This document shows, one piece after another, positions 23,079-34,450 of a stretch of DNA of 64,000 nt. The notes below the pieces were generated by a model. The model saw only the letters and a list, made by a program, of their open reading frames with translations, ran no database searches and was not told the DNA's origin. A program made the position numbers and the translations under genes. Within the stretch, counting starts at the first letter, position 1. Each line of letters starts with the position of its first letter. Source of the DNA: Heterohyrax brucei (Eukaryota > Chordata > Mammalia > Hyracoidea > Procaviidae); NCBI GenBank assembly GCA_028571685.1, contig CM053158.1, positions 59,798,001 to 59,862,000 of the forward strand, in the 5' to 3' direction.

Positions 23079-25059
23079 CCGCGTCCCGTCCATTTTTGTC
23101 TGAGGAGCTGACCTCAGTAATGTTTTCTAGACAGGAGCAACAGTAGATCTAGGGGCCATGCTCCCAGGGGATCTCCCAGGCCACTGGACCATCAGTTGTG
23201 GCCTTTTAGTAGAGTTCTTGAACTGCACCCCTCTTTTTCTTGTGTTGCCACAGGAACTGGTTGTTGTGTGCCCCATCACAGTTGTCTTTGGTGGTGGCCA
23301 GGAACCATCTGGTTCTTCTGGCCACGTGTTGATGCAGTCTCCCATTCACATAGGTCCATCTGTCTCCTGGGCTCTTTTTCCCTTGTGTCTTTGTTGTTCT
23401 CAGTGATCATCTCTTCTGGATGACTTGGCACCATTTGCTGTACCTCAGACAGCTGCTCACTAGCTTTTAAGATCCTAGATGCCACTCACTCATATGGGGT
23501 ATAGAAGACTCTCTTAGCAACAGGCTAATTATGCCAACTGACCTCAATGTCCCCTGAGAGCATGGTCCCCAGCCCCAGCCCCCACTACTGTATCTTCACA
23601 ATATTGGTTGAGATTAGAAGAGCAGTTTATGGTGGAGTCTAGTTAAGTTAATCTACTGTGTACTGTGTGTTGTCACTACTTTCATCTACCCAAATTTCTA
23701 TCAACTATCTAAACTATGACTAACTCTTACCCACCCTCCCCATCCTTGTAGCTGTCAAAGAGCCTTTTCTTCCTCACATAAGTCTATTTTTAAGTCCTCA
23801 TACATTTGTCCTTGTGCTGCTAACTGATAAAATCATCATTGTTCTTTACCACTGCATAGTATTCCAATAGTTTGTCCATTCATCTGTTGATGGGCACCTA
23901 AGTTGATTCCATCTTTTTGCCATGGGGACAGTGCTTCAATAAACATTGATGTTCATCTATCTGTTTGTGTGACAGCCCTTATTTCTCCAGGATATATTCC
24001 AAGCAGTGGGATTGTTGAATCATATGGTACTTCTATTTTCCAGCTTTTTAAAGAAAGTGCCAAATTGATTTCCAAAGTGGTTTTACCATTTTACATTCCC
24101 ACCAGCAGTGTAGAAGAGTTCCAATCTCTCTACAACTTCTCGAAAATTTATTATTTTCTGTCTTTTTAAAAATTTTTATCAGTGCTAGCCTTTCTGGGAT
24201 GAGGTGGTATCTCATTACAGCTTTGATTTGGATTTCTCAGATGCCAAAGACCATGAACATTTCTTCTTGTATCTGTCAGTGCTGTGGATGTCTTCTTTGG
24301 TGAGGTCCCTGTTCATGTCCTTCGTTCATTTGTTAATTGGGTTATTTGTCTTTTTCTTGTTGAGGTTTTGTGATACCTTGTAGAATAGGGAGATTAGACA
24401 CCTATTGGTTTCCTGGTAGACAAAAATTCTTTCCCACTCTTGCAGGTAGCCTTTTCACTCTTTTGGTGAAGTCTTTGTATGAGCCTAAGTGTTTAATTTT
24501 TAGGATTTCCCAGTTATCTATTTTCTCTTTCTGTGTTTGTGCACTGTCAGTAAGGTTTTGTTGTTGGTTTATGCCATTTATTAGGGCTTCCACTGTTGTC
24601 CCTAATTTTTCTTCCATAATCATTATCGTTTCAGATTTCATATTTAGGTCTTTGATCCATTTTGAGTTAGATTTTGTATATTCTGTGAGACATGGGTCTT
24701 GTTTTATTTTTTTGCAGATGGATACCCAGTTATGCCAAAATCTTTGTTAAATAGACTATTTTTTTCCCAGTTCACATCCTTTAGACCTTTGTCAAGTATC
24801 AGCTTCTCATAGGTAGATCTGGATTCTCAATTCTGTTCAGTTGGTCTAGGTATCTATTTTTGTACCACTGCCAAGCTGTTTTGACTACCATGGCAGTGTA
24901 ATAGGTTTTAAAGTCAGGTAGAGTGAGGCTTCCCACTTTGTTGTTCATCTTCAGTAATACTTTACTTATTTGACGCATCTTCCCTTTCTATACGAAGTTG
25001 GTGATTTGTTTCTCTGCCTCATTAAAAAATGCCACTGGCTTTTTACTTTTTACTGGCTT

Positions 25060-25268
25060 TTTACAGAAAGGAGCGGACATGAGATTGTTAAGAGGATATG
25101 ACATGTATAGAATGGAAAGGAGGAGTGTACTGTCACCAGTCAAGGAGAGCAGAAGGAGCTGCAGACAGCCGGGCATGCAAATGCGATTTGGATTGTATAT
25201 TTTCACTTAATCACACACAAAAAATAAATAAATAATAAAGCTGTCATCAAAAATGAAAAAAAAAAAAG
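25060..25268 (+). mobile_element. Very short 5'-truncated L1 in L1 #3
   Basis: Only the last ~170 bp of the L1 3' UTR (GATATGACATGTATAGAATGG to CACTTAATCAC) plus an A-rich tail, in opposite orientation to the host L1. Flanks AATGCCACTGG and AAGCCATAGG look like a diverged duplication. Confidence 0.75.
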
Positions 25269-25575
25269 CCATAGGAATTTGTACTGATATTGCATTGAAT
25301 AAATCACTTTGGGTAGAACACACATTTTCACAATGTTAAGTCTTCCTATCCAGGAGCAAGGTAGGTTTCTCCACTTGTGTAAATCTCTTTTGATTTCTTG
25401 CAGTAGGGTATTGTAATTTTCTTTGTATAGGTCTTTGACATTTCTGGTTAGATTTATTCCTAGGTGTTTTATCTTCCTGGGGACGTAGTGAATGGTAGTA
25501 ACTTGATGATTTCCTCGATGGTGTTGTCGTTGCTGTAAAGGAATCCAACTGATTTAAGTATGTCTATCTTGTATC

Positions 25576-25740
25576 ATGAAAACCCTGGTGGCATACTGGT
25601 TAGGTGCTATGGCTGATAATCAAAAGGCTGGCAGTTCAAATCCACCAGGAGATCCTTGGGTACTCTATGAGGAAGTTCTATTCTTGTCCTATAGGGTCAC
25701 TATGAGTTGGGAATGACTACAACTGAGTTTGGTTTTGGTT
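25576..25740 (+). repeat. AfroSINE with target-site duplication
   Basis: AAACCCTGGTGGCATACTGG head to GAGTTTGGTTTTGGTT tail. It is flanked by TATCTTGTATC on both sides (about 25565-25575 and 25742-25752), which restores the L1 sequence when removed. Confidence 0.92.
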
Positions 25741-26033
25741 TTATCTTGTATCCTGACACTTTGCTGAACCCTTCTATTAGTTTCAGTAGTTTTTTTGTGT
25801 GGATTCTTGAGGATTTTCTGTGTATAAGATCATATCATCTGCAAATAGGGATACTTCTTCTTTATCAGCTTGGATGCCTTTATTTCTTTATCTTCTCTGA
25901 TTGCTCTGGCTAGAACCTCCAGAATAATGTTGAATAAGAGTGGGGACAATGGACATCCTTGTCTGGTACCTGTTCTCAAGGGGGATGTTTTCGGACTCTC
26001 CATTTAGGATGATGTTGGCTGTTGGCTTTGCAT

Positions 26034-26063
26034 GCCAAGTGCCATCAAGTCGGATCCGACTCA
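26034..26063 (-). repeat. 30-bp AfroSINE/RTE tail insertion
   Basis: GCCATCAAGTCGGATCCGACTC, the reverse of the shared AfroSINE/RTE 3' end, sits between perfect 13-bp repeats GTTGGCTTTGCAT (26021-26033 and 26064-26076) inside L1 #3. An extreme 5' truncation. Confidence 0.85.
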
Positions 26064-28389
26064 GTTGGCTTTGCATAGATACCTCTTATTATGTTGAGGG
26101 ATTTCCCTTCTATTCCTGTTTTCCTGAGAGTTATAAACACAAGTGGGTGTTGTACTTTGTCAGATGCTTTTCCTGCATCAATTGATAAAATCAAGTGGTT
26201 TTGTCTTTTGTTTTATTTATGGGGTTGATTACATTAATTATTTTGCTAATGCTGAATCATTCCTGCATCTGTAGTATGAATTCTGCTTGGTCATAGTGAA
26301 TTATTTTTTTGATACGTTGAATTCTACTGTCTAGAATTTTGTTGAGGAGTTTTGCATCTAGGTTCATGAGACATGTTAGTCTGTAATTTTCCTTATTTGT
26401 GCTGGTGGCTTGGCTTACCTGGTTTGGGTATCAGTGTTATACTGGCTTCATAGAATGAATTTGGGAGTATTCCATCCTTTTCTATACTCTGGAATATCTT
26501 TAGTAATAATGATGTCAACTCTTTCCTGAATGGTAGAACTTTCCAGTAAAGCCATCTGGACCAGGGCTTTTTTTAGTTGGGAATTTTTAAATTACCTTTT
26601 CAATCTCTTCTTTTGTGATGGGTTTATTTAGTTGTTGTACTTCTGTTTGAGCTAGTTTAGGTAGGTGATGTGTTTCTAGAAATTTGTCCATTTCCTCTGG
26701 GTTTTTGAATTTACTACAACAATTTTTCATAGTATTCTGTTATGATTCTTTTAATTTCAGTCAGGTCTCTTATGCTATTGTCCATATATCTTATTCTAGT
26801 CATTTGCTGTCTCTCTTATTTTTCTTTTGTCAGTTTCACCAATGGTTTATTAATTTGTGTTGATATTTTAAAAAATCAACTTTTGGTCCTGTTAACTCTT
26901 TCAATTGCTTTTTTATTCTCTTTTTCATTTAGTTCTGCTCTATATTTTTATTATTTGCTTTATTTTGGTGCCCAAGGGGTTCTTTTGCTGCTCTCTTTCC
27001 ACTTGCTTGAGCTGTAGAGTTAATTCTTTGATTTGGGCCCTTTTTCTTTTTGAATGTGTTAATTTATTGATATAAATTGACCTCTGAGCACTGCTTTTGT
27101 TGTGTCCCATAGATTCAGGTCAGACGTGTTTTGATTCTCATTTGATTCTATGAATTTCTCTATTCCATCCTTGATTTCTTGTACTACCCAGTTTTTGGAG
27201 CAACATGTGGTTCAGTTTCCATGTTTTTAATTTTTTTCCATCTTTCTTCTGTGATTGACTTCATCCTTGATTTCTTGGACTACCCAGTTTTGGGAGCAAA
27301 ATGTTGTCCAGTTTCCATGTTTTTAATTTTTTTTCCATCTTTCTTCTGTGTTTGACTTCTATTTTTATGGCTTTATGGTCTGAAAAGAGGTTTCATATTA
27401 TTAAGCATTGCTCTGTGGACAAATATGTGGTCAATTCTGGAGAATGTTCCATGTGCATTGGAAAAGAAAATATATTTGGCTGCTGTTGAGAGAAGCATTC
27501 TGTATATGTGTACAAGGTCAAGTTGGTTGATTGTGGCATTTAGCTCTTCTTTGTCTTTATTGAACTTCGTTCTAGATGATCTATCCTTCAGTGAGAGTGG
27601 TGTGTTGAAGTCTTCTAATACTATTATGGGGCCATCTATTTCTGTTTTCAATGCAAATAGTGTGTGTTTAATGTATTTTGGAGCCCTGCCATTGATGCAT
27701 AGATATTTAATATGGTTGTGTCCTCCTGGAGTATTGAGTCTTTAACCATTATATAATGTCCTTCCTTAACAGGTGTGGTGGAGTCTACTTTAAAGTACAT
27801 TTTATCAGAAATTGATATTGCCATTCCTGCTCTTTTTTGAATGTTGCTAGTCTGATATATTTTTTAATATCCTTTCAGTTGTAGTTTGTTTATGATTGTC
27901 TTGGATAGGTATCTTCTCATATTTCATTACATTAGGAAAGTATTCTGTCAGCAAACCTACAATTCTCTCATATTTTCACTTCTCCATCCCTGTTCTGGTA
28001 CTCCAGTCATTCATAGATTAATACTCTTCATAGAGTGTCACATAATTCTTAGTGTTACTTGATTTAAAAAAAAAATCTCTTTTATCTGATTTTTCCTCAA
28101 ATATGATTACTAATTTGGGCTTCCACTGCCTCAGTTCTGCTCCTTTGACTTTCTACTGAGTGGTCTAATTCTGTGATTTTATTATTAATTTTATGAATTT
28201 CTACTTCTTGCCACTCAATGCTTTCTTTCAGCTTGTTCAATTTGTCATTAAGCTCTATTGCATTTTTGCCTCATCTCTTTCCTGATCTCTTGAAGAGTTC
28301 TAAACGCTAATCTTTTGTTTTCTACCTCTGATGATTCCAGGAAATTGTCTTCATCTGGAAGATTTCATTGTTTGGGGCCTTTTAAATAG

Positions 28390-29395
28390 CATGGTCAGCT
28401 GTTTTGGAAGCTTTGAGAGGGACTATTGTTTCTGAGCCACCAGGAAACTGTAGTTATTAATATGTTTGCCTACTGTGTTCTAACTTCTTGTTTCAAAATG
28501 TACAATTCCCTTTTTTATATGGATTCAGCTCAGGTGCCCTGCTTCCCTGGTGGTCAGTTTCCCAGCATGTGGTGCAGGCTCTTACCTACTGTGCTAGGTA
28601 GGTGGGGTGATTGGTATAGGTATAAGTATGGGGATCTGTCTGCAGCTGCTGACAAAGGCCAGGGGTTAACAGTTATCCCTATGGCTCTGTAAGATTGGGG
28701 TATCCCCTTATATCTGAATCTAGGTAAAGTGACAGTTTCTGCCCTGGTTTCTGGCTTAGGGGAATTGGCAGAAAATTTTTTTTCTCCCCATCCCCCTTCC
28801 TCGACTTGGCTACACTGTTTACCTCTCTGAGTCCAGTGAATGGCTCAGGGTGGACTTGAGGAGTACTACTTCCAGCTCAGTTAATGGGCTCAGACTCCAG
28901 GGCTAGGCACAATGCAGAGAAGGGGAGAATGGCTCAGGGCAAGCTTGTAGCGACCTACTGCCAGCTCAGTTAATGGCATCAGACTCTAGTGCTAGGCACA
29001 GTTTAGAGAAGGGAGAGGAGAGTGCTGGGAGAAGGGAGTCAGTCCCATGTGGAAGGAAATATTGAGATCAGCACACAGCAGGTGACACACAATGATTTCG
29101 CTTTCTAAGATCTGGTGCTGTCTCTCACTGGCCCTGAAGGTATGAGTGGATCCTCTGCCAATCACCTCCATGCTGTGTCCACCATGCAGCTTCCCCCTGG
29201 TGGATCAAGTCTGTGGAATCCCATGTGCTTCCAGTGTTGTTCTACCTTTCCCTTTGCTCAGTCCAATTTCTCAACTTTCTCTTTGATGTTCAGGCTCCTG
29301 GATGTCATATGTACTGGATTTGTTTGTTTTTTGGGGTCTTTGTTGTTGTAGGAGCTATAGGAAACAACAGTCTACTCTGCCATCTTGGACCCACA
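28390..29395 (-). promoter_or_regulatory. L1 #3 5' UTR with 89-bp tandem units
   Basis: Two units begin TGGCTCAGGG at 28841 and 28930 (period 89) and share CCAGCTCAGTTAATGG and GGCTAGGCACA. The right end has the YY1-type CAAGATGGC at 29387-29379. Not clearly alignable with the 5' UTRs of L1 #1 and #2, so it belongs to another subfamily. Confidence 0.65.
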
Positions 29396-29416
29396 TCTGC
29401 CAACAACAAATTTCCT

Positions 29417-32290
29417 TTATCCCACTGGTTCCCTAGTCTGGCCTCGATCTGCAAACCAGACTCCATAGCAGCCATCTAAATGTGTTGAACTGATATAACT
29501 AAAGTATTTTGAGATTTCTCCCAGGAGAACTGGAGGTCCCACTAACAGAACTGTCCTATTTCCTGAATTTCCCCCTATGGGCCCTGTTGGTCTAGCACGC
29601 TGGACAATGGTCCCTCTAGTGTTCAAAACCTCTAATCCGGTTTCAGCATTACTATGCTGCTGCTGTATAGCACCAACTTCCCACCAACTAGGGAACTGCT
29701 GAGAGGGGTTAATTGCAAAACACACCATTCCTTCTCTGGAACTAAACAAATCATCTTTACTTTCTTCCACTTACCTTGTATGGACAGCAACTCTGATGGT
29801 ATCCCAGTCTTTATTTTGATTGACATAGGGCCACAGCTGTTTGACAGAGACATGAAGCAGGGACCTATCCTTCCCTGTTCCCAGAAAATGACACTGGGCT
29901 GTACTTCTTACTGCACCATTGTTTCTAAAGGGCAATGGAGAGTCTAACAGTCATCATGTAAAAGCACAGTCTGTGCTCTCCTTAATTTTTGTTCAGTCTT
30001 ACAATATTCCAGCCAGCTAATGATGACTTTGAGCTCATAGATCTCTTGCTCCTCCATGTCTTTGATGATGTCTTGATCCTGATAACTCTTTCCCACAAGG
30101 AGACTTTTAGGCCCAGTGTTCATTTCTGTTGGCACTATAGAGCTTTGGTGTAGATATTGTCTGCCTGTTGGTTCTGGTGGTGTTCGTCATCCGAGGGCCT
30201 TTACCATGGGAATCAACATGTGTAGCGAAGACCTGTCCAAGCCAGTCAGCAAACTGCTGTCAAAGCTAATGGCCCCAAATAGAAAAGTTCTTGGCTTTCC
30301 AGTCTGTGTTTCACCAAGCACCAGATCACACTGGCAGTCCATTGGTCACCACCCACAAGTCAGTGAGAATATACACTGCAGTATGTGGTGAGGAAGGTTG
30401 TAGAGCTGCGGTACACCAAACATCTCAGCCCACTGGGCACTTACGATTCCTCCAGTTCTGTGAAAACTCGACCTGTGGGCAAGGAGGCTGCTTTTGCTAC
30501 CCAGTGGCTGAAGCTTTGCTGAGCTGTCTGTAAGCTATAGTTGCCCTTCTGTGGGGGGAGGGGAACTGCATCCAGCTGTGGTCCCCAAAGAGCTAATGGG
30601 CACAGCATTGGGTCTGAATTCTCTTGTAGAACTGGCTGTCCTGCAGGAACTGCTGCGACCTGCTAATGTAATCAAGATACCTCTTGGGCTCCAGGATGCC
30701 CCCACAATCTTGTATATATCACTTCTGCCTGATGATATTTTTCTGCTCAGTATCTCCAGGGTGAGTATTGGGTCTTCCCATAACCCAGGATATGATGGGA
30801 ATTTAAGGGTACATTCATACTTCTGAGCCCAGAGTAAGGCACTCTCTTTCTACCAGTGCACAATAGCAAGTTAACAGCTGCCTCTCAAAGGGAGTATGTA
30901 TCTATTCACCATGGCTCCCTAAGCAGAAGCTTAGTGGCCACCAGATTCTTGTTGATGCCTCCTTTTGTCAAGAGTCAGTCAGGTAAATCCTGATAGCAGA
31001 CACCTGTAACTCAAAAGAAAATCCTCACTCCAAAGGCCCCAAGGAGCAGGCCATGGAGTCTACTTCCTTTACTTCCTGAGAGCTTGCTTTTATTCTGGCC
31101 CCCACTGGAATATCTTGCTTTCTGGGTGACCTCGTATAGAGGGGCCAGTGGGATACCTGAATAGGATATGTGCTGCCTCCAAAAGGCTAAAAGTCTAGTA
31201 AGTTACTGGGTTTCCTTTTTGGTGGCAGTTTTCAGGATTAGTAGCTTTTCCCTGACTGGTTCAAACTTTGTTGCTGTACTCTGCCCAGCTGCTTCATAGA
31301 AATGTTACTTGTCAGGCCAGGCTTTGAACTTTATATTCACTTACGGCCCACATTACACCATTTAGGACAGCAAAGGCATTCTGAAGTGCTGTCAGTACCA
31401 CTCTCTGTTTTTCCTACTGTTACGATGTCATTGATATATTCGAAGTATATATTGTCTCTGGTTTCAGCTAGGTGACAGCAGCTGAATTCTGTCCAACCCA
31501 TGAAGGAACACAGTGGGGGAATTTAGGTGCGCTGGGGGAGCACCTAGTGGAAACCTTGGTGGCACAGTCATTCAATGCTAAGGATGCTAACCAAATGGTT
31601 GGAAATTCAAATCTGCCAGGCACTCCTTGGAAACTCTATGGGGCAGTTCTTCTCTGTCCTATAGAGTCACTATGAGGTGGCATCAACTCGACAGCATTGG
31701 GTTTGTTTTTGGGGGGGGGCACAGTAAATGTGTATTTGAAGGCCTTCCCATGTGAAGGCAAATTATTTTGATCCCCCATTTGGAGGGGTATGGAGAAAAA
31801 TGTCTTAGCCAAGTCAACCACTTCTCACTGTGTTTTCAATCACAGTCACAGTATCAGGAATCAATTTTTGACCAGGGGCAGATATCAGTATTTCTTCAGT
31901 TAGACAGTTCTCTAGGGCTTAGGCAGTTAAGGGGGCATCTGTTCAAGACACACCCTATAATACAACACTATAATGATCAACACATACACTATAATAATCT
32001 CTACACTATTTCTGGCATGAAGCAGAATAACCTTGTAGTTGCGGATGCCCCAAAAGGTGCACTGGTGCAACAGGCCTACGCTCACATGCATTCGGCAGAA
32101 GGAAACATGGCTACTAGTGCTCTGACAGGGCCCTACCCCAAACAAAGCATGTACCCAACTCCCAATATCTGCTCCTGACTGTTAAAGCCACACTGTGGAA
32201 TCTTCCTCTATCTCTCACTTACATTATCTGGGAGAACAGTAACTTGAGATCTAGTGTCTAACAAAGCTAAAAGGTCTATGTTCTTTCCCC
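29417..32290 (-). pseudogene. Endogenous retrovirus pol remnant
   Basis: Minus-strand order fits pol. A protease block at 32290-32200 has the active-site DTG changed to DTR followed by SQVTVLP. An RT block at 31821-31730 begins VDLAKTFFSIPL; the catalytic YxDD-type motif at 31438-31427 has Asn for the first Asp (YIND). RNase H-like DNA at 30375-30335 reads TDLWVVTNGLPV. Further open pieces lie at 30135-29944 and 29770-29417 and may be integrase or env. Stops and frameshifts throughout, and an AfroSINE splits RT. No LTR pair was recognised and the class is not assigned. Confidence 0.8.
31549..31722 (+). repeat. AfroSINE inside retroviral RT
   Basis: AAACCTTGGTGGCACAGTC head, GGGGCAGTTCTTCTCTGTCC core and CATCAACTCGACAGCATTGGG tail, ending in a G-run. 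It breaks the RT reading frame after residues aligned with YTFTV. Confidence 0.9.
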
Positions 32291-32849
32291 AGTGCTGAAG
32301 GAGAGGTCTGGAGACTTGGACCGATCCTATGTCTGTTTAAGCTAGGACTGATCCAGGTACACTAATGGGGAAAGTTCTGCATCAGAGCTCCCAGGACCCT
32401 CTATAAGGATTGAGGGCAGCACCAGCAGGCAAGTCTCCCCTTCACCCTTCACCATGATCAAGTATGTCTCAAACTGATCTGAGAGGTGACATATGTTCCC
32501 AATAACCATGAGTTGTCATAGTGTGCTTCCCTCTTGCCCAGTTTCTGAATCTCTGCACTAACTTACTATGCCAGCTCTGTGGGGTTAACAGGGATTCAAT
32601 TTTTGCAATGTCACTACATTCACAAGTTCTTAGTGAAGGATCTGAACAGAGTACAGACTAGACACTCATAATGGCATGATCAACAGGCATTTATTATAAA
32701 ATAAACAGGACAAGAGTGAACAGCACACGTCTTCATCAGCCTAGGTCCCCCTAGGAAATTAGACTCCTGTCCACAGGAGTTTGCATCCAACCATGCTCCA
32801 GTTTAAAGTCTTGGAAGAAAAACACCTAAATTCCCCTCTCCTGGGATTA
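32291..32849. other. Probable ERV upstream sequence, no gene resolved
   Basis: Minus strand continues upstream of the protease block with short frames that could be the gag-pro end. I could not identify a nucleocapsid zinc knuckle or LTR. Confidence 0.3.
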
Positions 32850-32988
32850 AATACAGTGGTTAAGCGTTTGGCTCCTAACCAAAAGGTCGGATCCACTACA
32901 TGCCCTTTGGAAACCCTATGGGACAGTTCTATTCTGTCCTATAGAGTCTCTGTGAATTGGAATCAACTAGGCCACACAGTTTTTTTGG
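32850..32988 (+). repeat. AfroSINE
   Basis: CAGTGGTTAAGCGTTTGGCTCCTAACC, GGGACAGTTCTATTCTGTCC core and AATTGGAATCAACTAG tail. Confidence 0.88.
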
Positions 32989-34079
32989 AACCAGAAAAGC
33001 AAGTTTCCAGACAATTTGAAGCCATGGGGGAAAACGTGTGGGCATTTATTATGTCTTGCTTCCAAATACAGAAGGGAGCTAATGCAGGGGGATGAAATAG
33101 AGCTAACAATTTTCAGACAAGTCTGCATGGGGACCTCACAGCCACTGGCTGGACTGGATGCTAGTACTGGTGTCCAGCAACTTGTCTATGTGCAGGGAGG
33201 TGGGAGACTTGGCTCCTGCCCTTAGTAATTCAACTTCTTGGTTGAATTACTACATTTGGTTTGATGAACAAAGACAAAAACACTTGTTCATTTTTAGTTA
33301 CTTCAAGCGGGGTTACAAGTTGATGCAGTTTAAAAAATAGAGGAGCTCAGCTTTTCACCTTTTAGGAACAATAGGCAGACATGCTAGAGCAGCGAAATCA
33401 CAGAGGGACAGTGACTGATTGCAGTAGTCACCTGTGGGTGAAGTAGCTGGTGGGTAAAGGCACACTGAGAGCGCAGTTACCATGAGAGACCGCCACGAGG
33501 GAGGCACACAGGACCAAGCCACTCAGAGCTGAGGACCAATCTTACGGCCTCTGTTTTTGCTGGGCGCACGCGAGAGATTCCTCCCTTTCATGTTGAATGT
33601 CTTCAAGCAGAAAGAAAACTAAGACTGTTGCCATGAGGAGTAGCGTTCTAGGTACTATTTCTTTTTTACTAGGTGGATGTCATTGTGTTTCAGGAAGTTC
33701 AGACTACAGGCTGGGTGGCTTGCCCAAAGCCACGCAGATGGATCCCTGGTCCACGGGGCACAACGTCTGACAGCCTCCACCCAGAAATGCAGTTCCCTGG
33801 AGGTGGAGACCCTTTGTCTCCCTTTCAAACACTTGCTCATTTGGGGCTGGATGGAGCATTTTTAAACACAGTTTGAACATGGTGGAAAGGTCAACTCCAA
33901 GTGCTCAAGGCCCCAAGTGGTGCTGAAGGAAGGCGCTGCCTGCACACAGATACCTGCTGCCTGCAGTGGCCTTGCAGCTCCCCTTTGGAGCCATGTGCAA
34001 GGCTCGCCTTGCAGGGTGGCTTGGTGAGCTCTGCCGTCAGTGCCCCTTCCACAACTGGGCCTGTAATTTGCCTAGGCTG
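32989..34079. other. No gene recognised; possible MIR trace
   Basis: GGGTGGCTTGCCCAAAGCCACGCAG (33713-33737) resembles the MIR/L2 exon-like core. Other sequence unassigned; short ORFs on both strands carry no domain. Confidence 0.3.
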
Positions 34080-34450
34080 TATGTTTGAGCTGCACTCACA
34101 AGCCTCTCTAACTGAAAGGTTGGAGGTTTGAGCCCACCCAGAGGCACCTGAGAGGAAAGGCCTGGTGATCTACTTCTGAAAAATGAGCCACTGCACCTTA
34201 GGCACAGCCACTACCTATTTGTCAGTGGAAGTTGGCATGTTGCTGTTATGTTGAACAGGTTTCAGTGATGCTTCTATACTAAGATGGACTAGGAAGAAAG
34301 GGTGGTGATCTATTTCTGCAAATCAACCAGTGAAAACCAAATGGATCACAAAGGGCTGTTTCACAACCAATCACGAGGCTGGCTCAGGTGTGTTATGCAC
34401 GGGGTCACCATGAGCTGGGGCCTACTTGATGGAAGCTACCAACAACAAAG
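34080..34450 (+). repeat. Old AfroSINE-like repeats, two adjacent units
   Basis: GTTTGAGCTGCACTCACAAG, CTGAAAGGTTGGAGGTTTGAGCCCACCC (B-box-like) and GGTGATCTACTTCTGAAAAAT. A second GGTGATCTATTTCTGCAAATC and GGGGTCACCATGAGCTGGG tail follow. Longer AfroSINE subtype, strongly diverged. Confidence 0.65.

Larger units (their letters stand above)
23850..27900 (-). pseudogene. L1 #3 ORF2 remnant
   Basis: Nuclease pieces at 27651-27373 (EDFNTPLSLKDRSSR, FSRIDHIFVH; Gly of GDFNT lost) and degraded RT to the left, whose DNA matches L1 #1 throughout 24.2-27.0 kb. A 96-bp in-frame tandem duplication lies in the region after the nuclease (27166-27357). Confidence 0.8.
23083..29395 (-). mobile_element. 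L1 element #3, 5' complete, 3' end clipped
   Basis: Minus-strand order: 5' UTR (29395 to about 28390, start motif CCAAGATGGC at 29387-29379), shortened ORF1 remnant (about 28390-27930), ORF2 (about 27900-23850) and 3' UTR (23850-23083). The 3' UTR stops at CAAAAATGGAC, about 350 bp before the end reached by sister copies, so the last part was lost in a rearrangement. Many stops. A truncated L1, an AfroSINE and a 30-bp insertion sit inside it. Confidence 0.88.

Noticed and set aside
29115-29479. Plus-strand ORFs with hydrophobic stretches
   Set aside because: They lie in the antisense of the L1 #3 5' UTR and its junction with ERV sequence.
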